DNA from: an uncultured Pirellulales bacterium
Lineage (GTDB): Bacteria; Planctomycetota; Planctomycetia; Pirellulales; Lacipirellulaceae
Reading direction: 5' to 3'
DNA length: 18,475 nucleotides
NCBI GenBank assembly: GCA_947258835.1
Contig: CAMYJY010000007.1
Span: 1 to 18,475 of the forward strand
Shown: positions 7,416-14,004 of the stretch, piece by piece
How the letters are laid out: every line of letters begins with the position of its first letter
Numbering within the stretch: the first letter of the stretch is position 1
Translations under genes and position numbers: made by a program
The notes under the pieces: generated by a model
The model's input: only the letters and a program-made list of their open reading frames with translations
The model's database searches: none
Told to the model about the DNA's origin: nothing

Positions 7416-8105
7416 ATGGATGTGGTTCTCAATCGTGCGCAGGCGCGGGCCGTGGATCGGTTGGCCATGCAGCGCTATGGTATTCCGGGCATGGTGCTGA
7501 TGGAGAATGCCGGGCGCGGGGTGGTGGAAGTCTTGCTGGGTCTGGACCCGGGCTTGGCGACGCAGGCGGTGGCGATTCTGTGCGGTAAGGGCAATAATGC
7601 CGGCGATGGCTTGGTGATTGCCAGGCACTTGCTGATTCGCGGAGTGCAGACCACCGTCTTCTTGCTCCACGCTGCGTCGGAATTGGGCGGTGACGCGCTG
7701 GCCAATTTTCAGATTCTCGAGCAGACCTGCGTGCCGCTTGTCGATCTGTCCCAACAGGCCGATCCCTGTGCTGTCTTGGATCGAGAAGCCGGTCTGGCGG
7801 CTTGGTATGTTGACGCCATGTTGGGCACCGGCGCCCGTGGCGAGCCGCGGGAACCGCTGCCGAGGGTAATCCAGTGGCTCAACGCGCAAGCGGGCCGATG
7901 CCTCGCCGTGGACGTACCCAGCGGGCTGGATTGTGAAACCGGCTTGCCGCAGGGCACGACGGTGCGAGCGGATCACACCTGCACCTTCGTAGCCCCCAAA
8001 ACCGGTTTGCTTGCTCCCCCAGCTGCCCCCTATGTGGGACAAATGCACGTGGTCTCCATTGGTACCCCGCCGCAACTGGTGGAAGAAGTTCTTGCGGACA
8101 GCTAA
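7416..8105 (+). CDS. nnrE: NAD(P)H-hydrate epimerase (YjeF N-terminal domain)
   Basis: This enzyme interconverts the R and S forms of NAD(P)HX so that a partner dehydratase can restore damaged NAD(P)H. The 229-residue protein has the full YjeF_N fold signature: MENAGRG near residues 29-35, the glycine-rich GKGNNAGDGLVIAR at 58-71, VDAMLGTGARG at 132-142, and AVDVPSGLDCETG followed by ADHTCTFVAPKTGLL. Many bacteria fuse this domain to the ADP/ATP-dependent dehydratase. Here only the epimerase is present, so the dehydratase must be encoded elsewhere. ATG 7416 gives the expected N-terminus (LNRAQARAVDRLAM). There is no obvious Shine-Dalgarno. A repeat cluster begins about 40 nt after the stop. 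Confidence 0.95.
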   Translation: MDVVLNRAQARAVDRLAMQRYGIPGMVLMENAGRGVVEVLLGLDPGLATQAVAILCGKGNNAGDGLVIARHLLIRGVQTTVFLLHAASELGGDALANFQILEQTCVPLVDLSQQADPCAVLDREAGLAAWYVDAMLGTGARGEPREPLPRVIQWLNAQAGRCLAVDVPSGLDCETGLPQGTTVRADHTCTFVAPKTGLLAPPAAPYVGQMHVVSIGTPPQLVEEVLADS

Positions 8106-8148
8106 CAGCGGGATGGCCGATTTTATTGACTTCATTCCGTCATTCCGT

Positions 8149-8228
8149 CATTCCCGTCTTCCCTCCGTCATTCCCGTCTTCCCTCCGTCATTCCCGTCTT
8201 CCCTCCGTCATTCCCGTCTTCCCTCCGT
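8149..8228. repeat. Four perfect 20-nt tandem repeats
   Basis: The 20-nt unit CATTCCCGTCTTCCCTCCGT occurs four times without mismatch (8149, 8169, 8189, 8209) and runs directly into a full dRS3-like palindrome. Each unit junction recreates GTCATTCCCG, the left half of that palindrome, so the array looks like amplification of a half-element plus a short linker. Confidence 0.95.
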
Positions 8229-8253
8229 CATTCCCGCGCAGGCGGGAATCCAG
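8227..8253. repeat. dRS3-like palindrome, single copy
   Basis: A 27-nt element with core ATTCCC-N8-GGGAAT begins GTCATTCCCG and ends GGGAATCCAG. It matches the core consensus known for the neisserial dRS3 repeat and for REP-like elements in many bacteria. It sits at the right end of the 20-nt tandem array. Confidence 0.9.
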
Positions 8254-8350
8254 AAACCTCCGCGAGTTGCGGAGAGCATTTTTTAAAAACCTCAAACTGA
8301 GAACAAATAAACGAGCCCGCTCTTGCACCCGGACATGGTGACGCTCCTAC

Positions 8351-8420
8351 GTCATTCCCGCGCACGCGGGAATCTAGACCACTGGCACTGCTACTGGATT
8401 CCCGCCTGCGCGGGAATGAC
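8351..8420. repeat. 70-bp inverted doublet of the dRS3-like palindrome (REPIN-like), copy 1
   Basis: Two copies of the palindrome lie in opposite orientation at about 8351-8377 and 8394-8420, with GTCATTCCCG and CGGGAATGAC as outer ends. The whole 70-bp unit matches the reverse complement of 16023-16092 at 66 of 70 positions, with mismatches at unit positions 15, 30, 34 and 36. Such doublets are the mobile form of REP sequences in other bacteria, moved by a RAYT transposase. None is encoded in this window. Confidence 0.88.
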
Positions 8421-8470
8421 TGCCCCCCCCCCAATACTGCCACTAAAATCGTTACCAGCGTTGGGTGGCA
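8421..8470 (+). repeat. Tail repeat A next to the REPIN-like doublet
   Basis: A C-rich run leads into a 34-nt sequence (8437-8470, core CTAAAATCGTTACCAGCGTTG). It recurs at 16216-16249 with one mismatch and, inverted and slightly diverged, at 15886-15923. All three copies border the palindrome clusters. Confidence 0.85.
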
Positions 8471-8494
8471 CCGACATCTTGCACCGACATCTTG
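8469..8494. repeat. 13-nt tandem duplication
   Basis: CACCGACATCTTG occurs at 8469-8481 and again directly after at 8482-8494, just upstream of recG. Confidence 0.9.
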
Positions 8495-8522
8495 TCTACA
8501 GTGGGGGGGCTGGGTTTACAAT
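8492..8522 (+). promoter_or_regulatory. Weak candidate promoter at the recG start
   Basis: TTGTCT (8492-8497) and TACAAT (8517-8522) resemble -35 and -10 boxes, with a long 19-nt spacer. Transcription from here would begin near ATG 8529, giving a leaderless or nearly leaderless recG message. No Shine-Dalgarno is seen before 8529, which fits, but the spacing is poor. Confidence 0.25.
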
Positions 8523-8528
8523 GGTGGC

Positions 8529-10637
8529 ATGGATCAGACGCCCCCAGCACCTGCTGCCAGTCTTGCGGCCCGCGAAGTTTTGGCGACTCCCGCGGAAAAA
8601 ATTACCGGTGTGGGACGCCGTTGGGCCGTTTTGCTGGCCCGCCTGGGAATCCACACGGCGGCTGACCTGCTGTTTCACTTCCCGCGGGATTATGAAGATC
8701 TATCGGATGAGCGGCTGATTGCTGAGCTTGCCGAGGAACGGTTGCAAAGGGTCCGCGGCACGGTGGTGGAGGTCGGCACGGCCAGCAGCGGTTTTGGCAA
8801 GACGCGGGTGTCGATCTTGGTGCGGGATGCGAGTGGCGATTTGCGGGCCACCTGGTTTAACCAACCCTTTATGCGGAAGAAGTTTCGCGCCGGCCAGCAT
8901 CTCCTGTTGACCGCCAAGCCCAAGCAGCGGGGGCTGATGTGGGAGATGATGCATCCGCAAATTACCTGGCTGGCCGAGGAAGAGGCCCAGTCCACGGGGC
9001 GACAGCTGTTGCCCATCTATCCGCTCACCGATGGTATTTCGCAGTACCACATGCGGCGGATGGTCGAGCTGGCGGTCACTCAGTACGCTGGCGTGCCGGA
9101 GGAGGTGTTTTGTCCGCGGCTGTTGGGGCAATATAAGTTGGTCCCACTGGCCGAGGCCATTCCGTCGATTCATTTGCCGGACGATCAGGCGGCCTTGGAC
9201 CGGGCGCGGCGGCGTTTTATTTTTCAAGAGCTGTTTGTGTTGCAGTTGGCGATTGCCGTCCGCCGCGGGCAGCAGCAAGCACGGAATGCCCCGCAGCTGG
9301 TAGCCACTGCCAAAATCGATGCCCGCATCCGTCGGCTGTTGCCCTTTGAGCTGACCGCGAGTCAGCAGGAGGCAATTGCCGAAGTCTCCGCCGACATGGC
9401 TCAAGACCGGCCCATGAATCGTTTGTTGCAAGGCGACGTGGGAAGTGGCAAGACGATCGTCGCGCTGTACGCGATGCTGGTGGCGGTGGCTCATGGGCGG
9501 CAAGCCGCCCTGATGGCACCCACCGAAATCTTGGCCCGGCAGCATGCCGATACGCTGGGTAGCTTGCTCCAGGCCAGCCGTGTCCGCTACGGTGTGTTGG
9601 CCGGCAGCACCGCCAAACGTGAGCGTGAGACCATGCTGGCCGAGTTGGCAGCGGGGAAATTGGACGTGGTGCTCGGGACGCAAGCCATGATCCAAGACCG
9701 TGTGCGCTTTAAGAACTTGGGCCTGGTGGTGATCGACGAACAACATAAATTTGGTGTTCGTCAGCGGGCTGCCCTGCGTCAAGAAGACCACTGGCCGCAT
9801 TATTTGGTGATGACGGCCACACCGATTCCCCGCACGGTGGCCATGACCTTGTTTGGCGACCTGGATGTTTCGACGTTGCGTCAGTTGCCCAGCGGACGGC
9901 AGTCGGTCAACACCTATTTGGTCGAGGCCGACGCGGAACAGCGCTGGTGGGCCTTTGTCCGCGACCGTTTGCGGGAAGGGCGCCAGGCTTACGTGGTGGC
10001 TCCGCTGGTGGACGAGTCCACGACCCTGACCGCTCCCAGCGTGGCCGCGGCCTATGAGCAGCTCACCAACGGAGAACTGGAGGCCTTTCGCATGGGCCTG
10101 CTCCATGGGCGAATGGCAGCGGGCGAGAAGCAGCAAGTGATGGATGACTTTCGGGCGGGGGAGATTCAAGTGTTGGTGAGTACCTCGGTCATTGAGGTAG
10201 GCGTGGACGTTCCCAATGCCTCGGTGATGACCGTGGCGGGTGCTGAGCGGTTTGGCATTGCCGCGCTCCATCAGCTCCGCGGTAGAATCGCCCGCGGCAC
10301 GCACGCGCCCTTTTGTGGCGTGCTGGTGGGGGAGGCCGGTGAAACGGGCCGCGAGCGGCTGGCCGCCTTTGTCGCGAGTAGCGATGGTTTTGAGTTGGCG
10401 GAACTGGACTTTCAAATCCGCGGTCCGGGGGACCTGTTCGGTACGCAACAACACGGCCTGCCTCCCCTACGGATCGCGAACCTGCAGCGGGATCGTCAGC
10501 TGCTCGCGGAGGCCCGCCGCGCCGCGCAGGCCTTGGTAGACGCCGACCCGGGCCTGAGCCATCCCGACCACGCCAAGCTCCGACGTCAGATGCTCACGCG
10601 CTACGGCAAGGCACTGGAGCTGGGGGACGTGGGTTAG
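8529..10637 (+). CDS. recG: ATP-dependent DNA helicase RecG
   Basis: RecG is a superfamily 2 helicase that remodels stalled replication forks and branch-migrates Holliday junctions. At 702 residues it has normal length. The N-terminal wedge/OB-fold region spans about residues 20-200. Helicase motifs follow in order: Walker A GDVGSGKT at 302-309, motif Ia MAPTEILARQH, DEQH box at 403-406 (IDEQHKFGV), TATPIPRT at 429-436, and the C-terminal STSVIEVGVDVPNAS and HQLRGRIARG motifs. The ending IRGPGDLFGTQQHGLP is typical of RecG. ATG 8529 is chosen over the out-of-frame ATG 8521. A repeat cluster precedes it and a stem-loop lies 20 nt after the stop. It is convergent with the beta-helix gene. Confidence 0.98.
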   Translation: MDQTPPAPAASLAAREVLATPAEKITGVGRRWAVLLARLGIHTAADLLFHFPRDYEDLSDERLIAELAEERLQRVRGTVVEVGTASSGFGKTRVSILVRDASGDLRATWFNQPFMRKKFRAGQHLLLTAKPKQRGLMWEMMHPQITWLAEEEAQSTGRQLLPIYPLTDGISQYHMRRMVELAVTQYAGVPEEVFCPRLLGQYKLVPLAEAIPSIHLPDDQAALDRARRRFIFQELFVLQLAIAVRRGQQQARNAPQLVATAKIDARIRRLLPFELTASQQEAIAEVSADMAQDRPMNRLLQGDVGSGKTIVALYAMLVAVAHGRQAALMAPTEILARQHADTLGSLLQASRVRYGVLAGSTAKRERETMLAELAAGKLDVVLGTQAMIQDRVRFKNLGLVVIDEQHKFGVRQRAALRQEDHWPHYLVMTATPIPRTVAMTLFGDLDVSTLRQLPSGRQSVNTYLVEADAEQRWWAFVRDRLREGRQAYVVAPLVDESTTLTAPSVAAAYEQLTNGELEAFRMGLLHGRMAAGEKQQVMDDFRAGEIQVLVSTSVIEVGVDVPNASVMTVAGAERFGIAALHQLRGRIARGTHAPFCGVLVGEAGETGRERLAAFVASSDGFELAELDFQIRGPGDLFGTQQHGLPPLRIANLQRDRQLLAEARRAAQALVDADPGLSHPDHAKLRRQMLTRYGKALELGDVG

Positions 10638-10657
10638 GGCGGCAGGGCCCGCTTCCG

Positions 10658-10719
10658 TTGGTTGCTGTGACGCGCGCTGGGAGGCTAGAGTTTTCCCAGC
10701 GCGGCTTAGCCGCAACCAA
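10658..10719. terminator. Nested inverted repeat between convergent genes; possible bidirectional terminator
   Basis: An outer stem TTGGTTGC/GCAACCAA (10658-10665 with 10712-10719) encloses an inner stem GCGCTGGGA/TCCCAGCGC (10674-10682 with 10694-10702). It lies just past recG and before the 3' end of the minus-strand gene. No long T-run follows. A 17-nt sequence just before it (10636-10652) recurs at 15825-15841, so it may be part of a dispersed repeat. Confidence 0.45.
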
Positions 10720-10857
10720 AGAGATATACGACCTATGTACGGAAATAATTTGAACCACGAAGAAACGACGGAAACAACGCCCCACCACGAAAGTGGTTTC
10801 ATACACAGCGGTTACCAGCCCAGGAGCAAGCCAGAGACTGCAGAACACTGCTGGAGA

Positions 10858-13236
10858 CTACTCAAAGAGGTCCGATTCAAATCCACCCAACGCGTCCTGC
10901 AGCAACGACTCTACCAGCCACGGTGCGCTCGTCGGTTCCGCAGCCCTGGCAGCGCTGGAGAGGGAAATATTGGCAGGGGAGGGGGGCGCCGCTAGCGGGT
11001 CGTTACGCGTGAAGACGGCATCGATTTCCTCCACGGGGCCTGCCGCCTCTGCGAGCAAGGCCTCTTTGTCCTCATCGCCGGCGAGGCTGTAGGCCAGCGC
11101 CGCGTCGATAAGCTCTGCCTGCCTATCGCTTACCGGCGTTTCACCGATCGTTGGGGAGGTACCGCGGACGAGACTTCGCTCCGGGGCAGTAGCGGCTGCC
11201 GCTACATCGGGGGGCCTAGGAAGTGGATTGACGGACTCTATTACATTCACTGGCCCATACGCAACCGGCTGCGCGGCCATATCACCAGCGTCGCTGAGTT
11301 CTGCCTGCCTGTCGCTTACCGGCGCTGCGATGATCACTGCCAGCGTTTCACCGATTGTTGTGGAGGTATCGCGGACGGGACTCTGCTCCGGGGCAGTAGC
11401 GGCTGCCGCTACGTCGGGGGGCGTAGGAAGCGCGCTGTCGGACTCCACGGCTGCCACGTTCACTTGTCCATACGAAACCTTCCACGCGGCCAAATCACTG
11501 CCGTCGACGTCTCCGTCGCCATCGCTGTCGCCATCGCTACGCACCGCGTTGGACTTGCCGAAACCGAGTTGCCAGGCCAGGAAGTCCAGACCGTCCACGC
11601 GGCCGGTGTTATTCACGCCGTCATCAACAAAGTTGGCCGTTGGCTGGCTTTGCGCTTCATAAGCGCCGATGTCGGCACCACCACCAAAATTGCGGTTCTC
11701 ACCACGTTGATCGTACGTTTCCGACGATGAACCTGCGTCTAAGGCCGGGCTGCCTGGCAAGAGGGCCTGGGTTCGTGTGGGGCCGCCGTTTTCGGCTAGC
11801 GGGCCCAGCAGTGGATCCAGTGGACTGGCTGCCGTGCCTGACAAGTTATTGGTACCCGTGATGGTCAGCCCGTCGGCAACACCGATCAGGCTATCGTTGA
11901 CGGTGAGCACGCTATCCGGGTCCGGTACCAAGTCGCTGGGCGTGCCGCTGGTGCCAGCGGATTGGTTGTCAAAGTTGCCCGCGACGACGGAATTTTCAAT
12001 GGTGAGGGATGGATTCGTGTCGCCGTCAGCGACCACGATCCCGCCTCCCGTGCCCGCCGCTGCGTTCCTATTGATGGTGCTATCGGTGAGCGTCATGACA
12101 TCGGAAGCAAAAATGCCACCGCCCTGGGCACCGTCGCCGCTGGCGCTATTGTCACTGACGGTGCTGCTGGTGAGCGTTGCCGTACCGGCAGCAAAGATGC
12201 CACCGCCCAGGGCAACGCTGCCGATGGCGCTGTTGCCGCTCACCGTGCTGTTGATGAGCGTCACCTCATTCTTAGCGTAGATACCGCCGCCTTGGGCTTC
12301 GCTGCCGGTAGCGCTGTTGTCGCTGACGGTGCTGTCGGTGAGCGTCACCTCGGCGTTTGCGAAAATACCGCCGCCAAGCACAAAGTTTCCGGTGGCCCGG
12401 TTGCCACGGACCGCGCTGTTCGTCAGTGTCACCTCGCCGAAAAGAGTGTAAATGCCGCCGCCATCGTTCCCACTATTGTTGTCTGCGATCGTGCTGTCCG
12501 TAAGGCTCACGTCGCCGTAAACAGTGAAAATTCCGCCACCCTGAGCAGCGCTGCTGTTGTCGCTGACGCTGCTGCTGATGAGGGTTGCCGTACCGAAGCC
12601 TGTAAATATGCCGCCGCCATCGGCAGAATTCGTCGCACTATTGCCGCGGACCATGCTGTTGCTGACGGTGAGGCCGGTACCGTTATTATTATAGCCGTTA
12701 CTGGATATAAAGCGGATGCCGGCCCCATTTTCAGCCGCGCTGCTCGTGCGTCCGCCCGTGATGGTCAAGTTGTCCAGCAGCAGGTCACCGCTGGAGGATG
12801 AATAGTTGAACACCCGCGTGTTGTCGCTGAGCAGATTGGCAACCGAACTCAGCGTGACGTCGGTGATCTGTGTGCCGGGCAGCAACACGTCGTTGTCGTT
12901 GGCATCACCGCTGATTACGATCCCCGTGACTGCGGAACCGTCGATCGTGAGGGTCTCGGTGATCTCCAGTTCTCCTGCGGTCAAGCGAATCAGGCTGGCA
13001 CTGCCGCCGCTAAACACATTGGTGTCGAACAGAATCGTGTCATCGCCACTACCGGCTTGCACGCCCTCGGTGGCGTCAGCAACCGTATCGTTATTCGCCG
13101 CCAGAATCGCTTCTCGGAGCGTAATCAGACCATCAGCCAACGTGTTGTCCGCTGCGGAGTTGACCGTGAGCACCGCCATCATCCGTCGGTCTTCGAGCTG
13201 TTCCACCCGTAATCGGCGAGCGTAACCAGAGGCCAT
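10858..13236 (-). CDS. Large secreted beta-helix protein with LEDRR N-terminal motif and dockerin-like domain
   Basis: The start chosen is the ATG at 13236, giving MASGYARRLRVEQLEDRRMMA. This is the Arg-rich LEDRR motif that planctomycetes carry at the N-terminus of many exported giant proteins. An upstream in-frame ATG at 13356 is less likely. The 792-residue product has a polymorphic-outer-membrane-protein or parallel beta-helix region (about residues 155-450) with roughly 30-residue repeats built on GGGIF or GGGIY and LTDSTVSDNSA. Then comes a GSPALDAG...DIGAYE block typical of right-handed beta-helix proteins. A dockerin-like pair of calcium loops follows (about 534-587; NNTGRVDGLDFLAW and DSDGDGDVDGSDLAAW). 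The last 200 residues include a duplicated Pro/Ala-rich segment and a variable tail. It is probably exported or surface-bound; the ligand is unknown. It is convergent with recG. Confidence 0.9.
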   Translation of the reverse strand: MASGYARRLRVEQLEDRRMMAVLTVNSAADNTLADGLITLREAILAANNDTVADATEGVQAGSGDDTILFDTNVFSGGSASLIRLTAGELEITETLTIDGSAVTGIVISGDANDNDVLLPGTQITDVTLSSVANLLSDNTRVFNYSSSSGDLLLDNLTITGGRTSSAAENGAGIRFISSNGYNNNGTGLTVSNSMVRGNSATNSADGGGIFTGFGTATLISSSVSDNSSAAQGGGIFTVYGDVSLTDSTIADNNSGNDGGGIYTLFGEVTLTNSAVRGNRATGNFVLGGGIFANAEVTLTDSTVSDNSATGSEAQGGGIYAKNEVTLINSTVSGNSAIGSVALGGGIFAAGTATLTSSTVSDNSASGDGAQGGGIFASDVMTLTDSTINRNAAAGTGGGIVVADGDTNPSLTIENSVVAGNFDNQSAGTSGTPSDLVPDPDSVLTVNDSLIGVADGLTITGTNNLSGTAASPLDPLLGPLAENGGPTRTQALLPGSPALDAGSSSETYDQRGENRNFGGGADIGAYEAQSQPTANFVDDGVNNTGRVDGLDFLAWQLGFGKSNAVRSDGDSDGDGDVDGSDLAAWKVSYGQVNVAAVESDSALPTPPDVAAAATAPEQSPVRDTSTTIGETLAVIIAAPVSDRQAELSDAGDMAAQPVAYGPVNVIESVNPLPRPPDVAAAATAPERSLVRGTSPTIGETPVSDRQAELIDAALAYSLAGDEDKEALLAEAAGPVEEIDAVFTRNDPLAAPPSPANISLSSAARAAEPTSAPWLVESLLQDALGGFESDLFE
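11114..11447 (-). repeat. Duplicated segment in the C-terminal region of the beta-helix protein
   Basis: The stretches at about 11114-11235 and 11299-11447 are near-identical. Both encode PPDVAAAATAPE, then SxVR, IGET and PVSDRQAEL. The copy nearer the 5' end of the gene has extra residues (LAVIIAA) before PVSD. It is a recent internal duplication. Confidence 0.85.
12040..12640 (-). repeat. Intragenic beta-helix coding repeats
   Basis: Roughly 90- to 100-nt imperfect repeats encode successive helix turns (GGGIFA, then V/TLTDSTVSDNSA). About six units are recognisable by eye. Unit boundaries are approximate. Confidence 0.75.
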
Positions 13237-13792
13237 CCTCCAGCTGCAGGCGGTTCCTGCGTGGGGGTGCCGTGGGGACTTGGAGTGATGGCAATACTGC
13301 ATGGTGGCGGCCAGCGAAGTATACGTCAGAAAAGAAGTGAGAGTAGCAGAGTGCACATTGCAGCAGATTTATTATAGCAGGTAAATGATCAAAAGGAAAA
13401 AATCTTTGTCGGTCCGTGGAGCGGTACATGCACCGTCGGGTGGTCGTGCGTGGTACGTACTGGGGGATGCGTATGCGCGGTGCTGTCCCGATGCGGTTTC
13501 CCGCAACAGCCTGGCTGCGCTGGTGCAGGCGGAGTCGAAGTGGTCAGGCACATTTTTTTGGCGGTGCCGCTGGCGTTGGTTCTCCAGTTGGTTTCGCCGG
13601 AAAAATGAGCCAGACCCGGGGGTGGCTGCCGGCCCGTGCTCCGCCCCCCCCTGCCCTAACGCCGTCCAGATTTGCACTTGAGAATCGATCTCAACAAAGC
13701 TAAAATACCATCCCACGTTCGTCGGCCACACCAGGCCGCCCAGTCACAACGCCTAGAGCCCGCTGGCAGCGAAGCAGGAGATTGATGGTTCG
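13237..13792. other. 556-nt intergenic region without a supported gene
   Basis: This region separates the divergently transcribed beta-helix gene and the small zinc-ribbon gene. Several overlapping open frames of 95-120 codons exist on both strands. None has a recognisable domain or a good start signal, and their compositions look like GC-rich random frames. It must hold the promoter of the beta-helix gene, but I cannot place it. Confidence 0.5.
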
Positions 13793-13918
13793 ATGTGTCT
13801 CAAAAAGAAATCCAAACAGCAGTTGGAAGTGGGATATTTTAGATGCAAATCCTGCGGTGCCGTGGCCAGCAAGAAAAAGCGGTTGTGCAAACCCAAGAAG
13901 ATCAAGCAGGGCGGTTAG
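13793..13918 (+). CDS. 41-residue basic zinc-ribbon-like protein
   Basis: A short frame from ATG 13793 encodes a very basic protein starting MCLKKKSKQQ, with a central YFRCKSCGAVASKKKRLC and ending KPKKIKQGG. The CxxCG knuckle plus a third Cys (and Cys2) can form a zinc site. The Lys/Arg content suggests nucleic-acid or ribosome contact, which is inference. It resembles small MCL...CxxCGA...LCKP proteins that I recall from diverse bacteria, but I cannot name a family. AGGAG at 13776-13780 lies 12 nt upstream, a little far. It sits 86 nt before the carbonic anhydrase start, with a candidate promoter in between. It is too short for many gene finders. Confidence 0.72.
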   Translation: MCLKKKSKQQLEVGYFRCKSCGAVASKKKRLCKPKKIKQGG

Positions 13919-13940
13919 ATCCAATTTACGCGGGCACGTC

Positions 13941-13966
13941 TTGACCTCCCGTAGGTGAGCTATACT
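13941..13966 (+). promoter_or_regulatory. Candidate promoter for the carbonic anhydrase gene
   Basis: TTGACC (13941-13946) and TATACT (13961-13966) are both close to sigma70 consensus. The spacer is only 14 nt, shorter than the usual 16-18, so activity is uncertain. The TATACT box lies about 39 nt before ATG 14005. Confidence 0.35.
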
Positions 13967-14004
13967 CTAGCTGACCAATAATTTCACAAATGGGGGGATG
14001 ACCG

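Noticed and set aside
8011..8341. Short open frames across the 20-nt tandem array (repeated RHSRLPSVI-type peptides)
   Set aside because: They are created by the period of the DNA repeat, have no start signal and are open in more than one frame. The same applies to frames at 15855-16222.
8700..10454. A 584-codon open frame on the minus strand inside recG
   Set aside because: It is antisense to a protein with every RecG motif in order. Its His/Gln-rich translation has no domain and is a typical shadow of GC-rich coding DNA.
10735..10995. 86-codon plus-strand frame after recG
   Set aside because: Its second half is antisense to the end of the beta-helix gene, and it has no ribosome-binding site or recognisable motif.
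13385..13731. Overlapping 95-119 codon frames between the beta-helix gene and the small zinc-ribbon gene
   Set aside because: Several frames are open at once on both strands, with no domains and no consistent start signals, as expected for GC-rich non-coding DNA.
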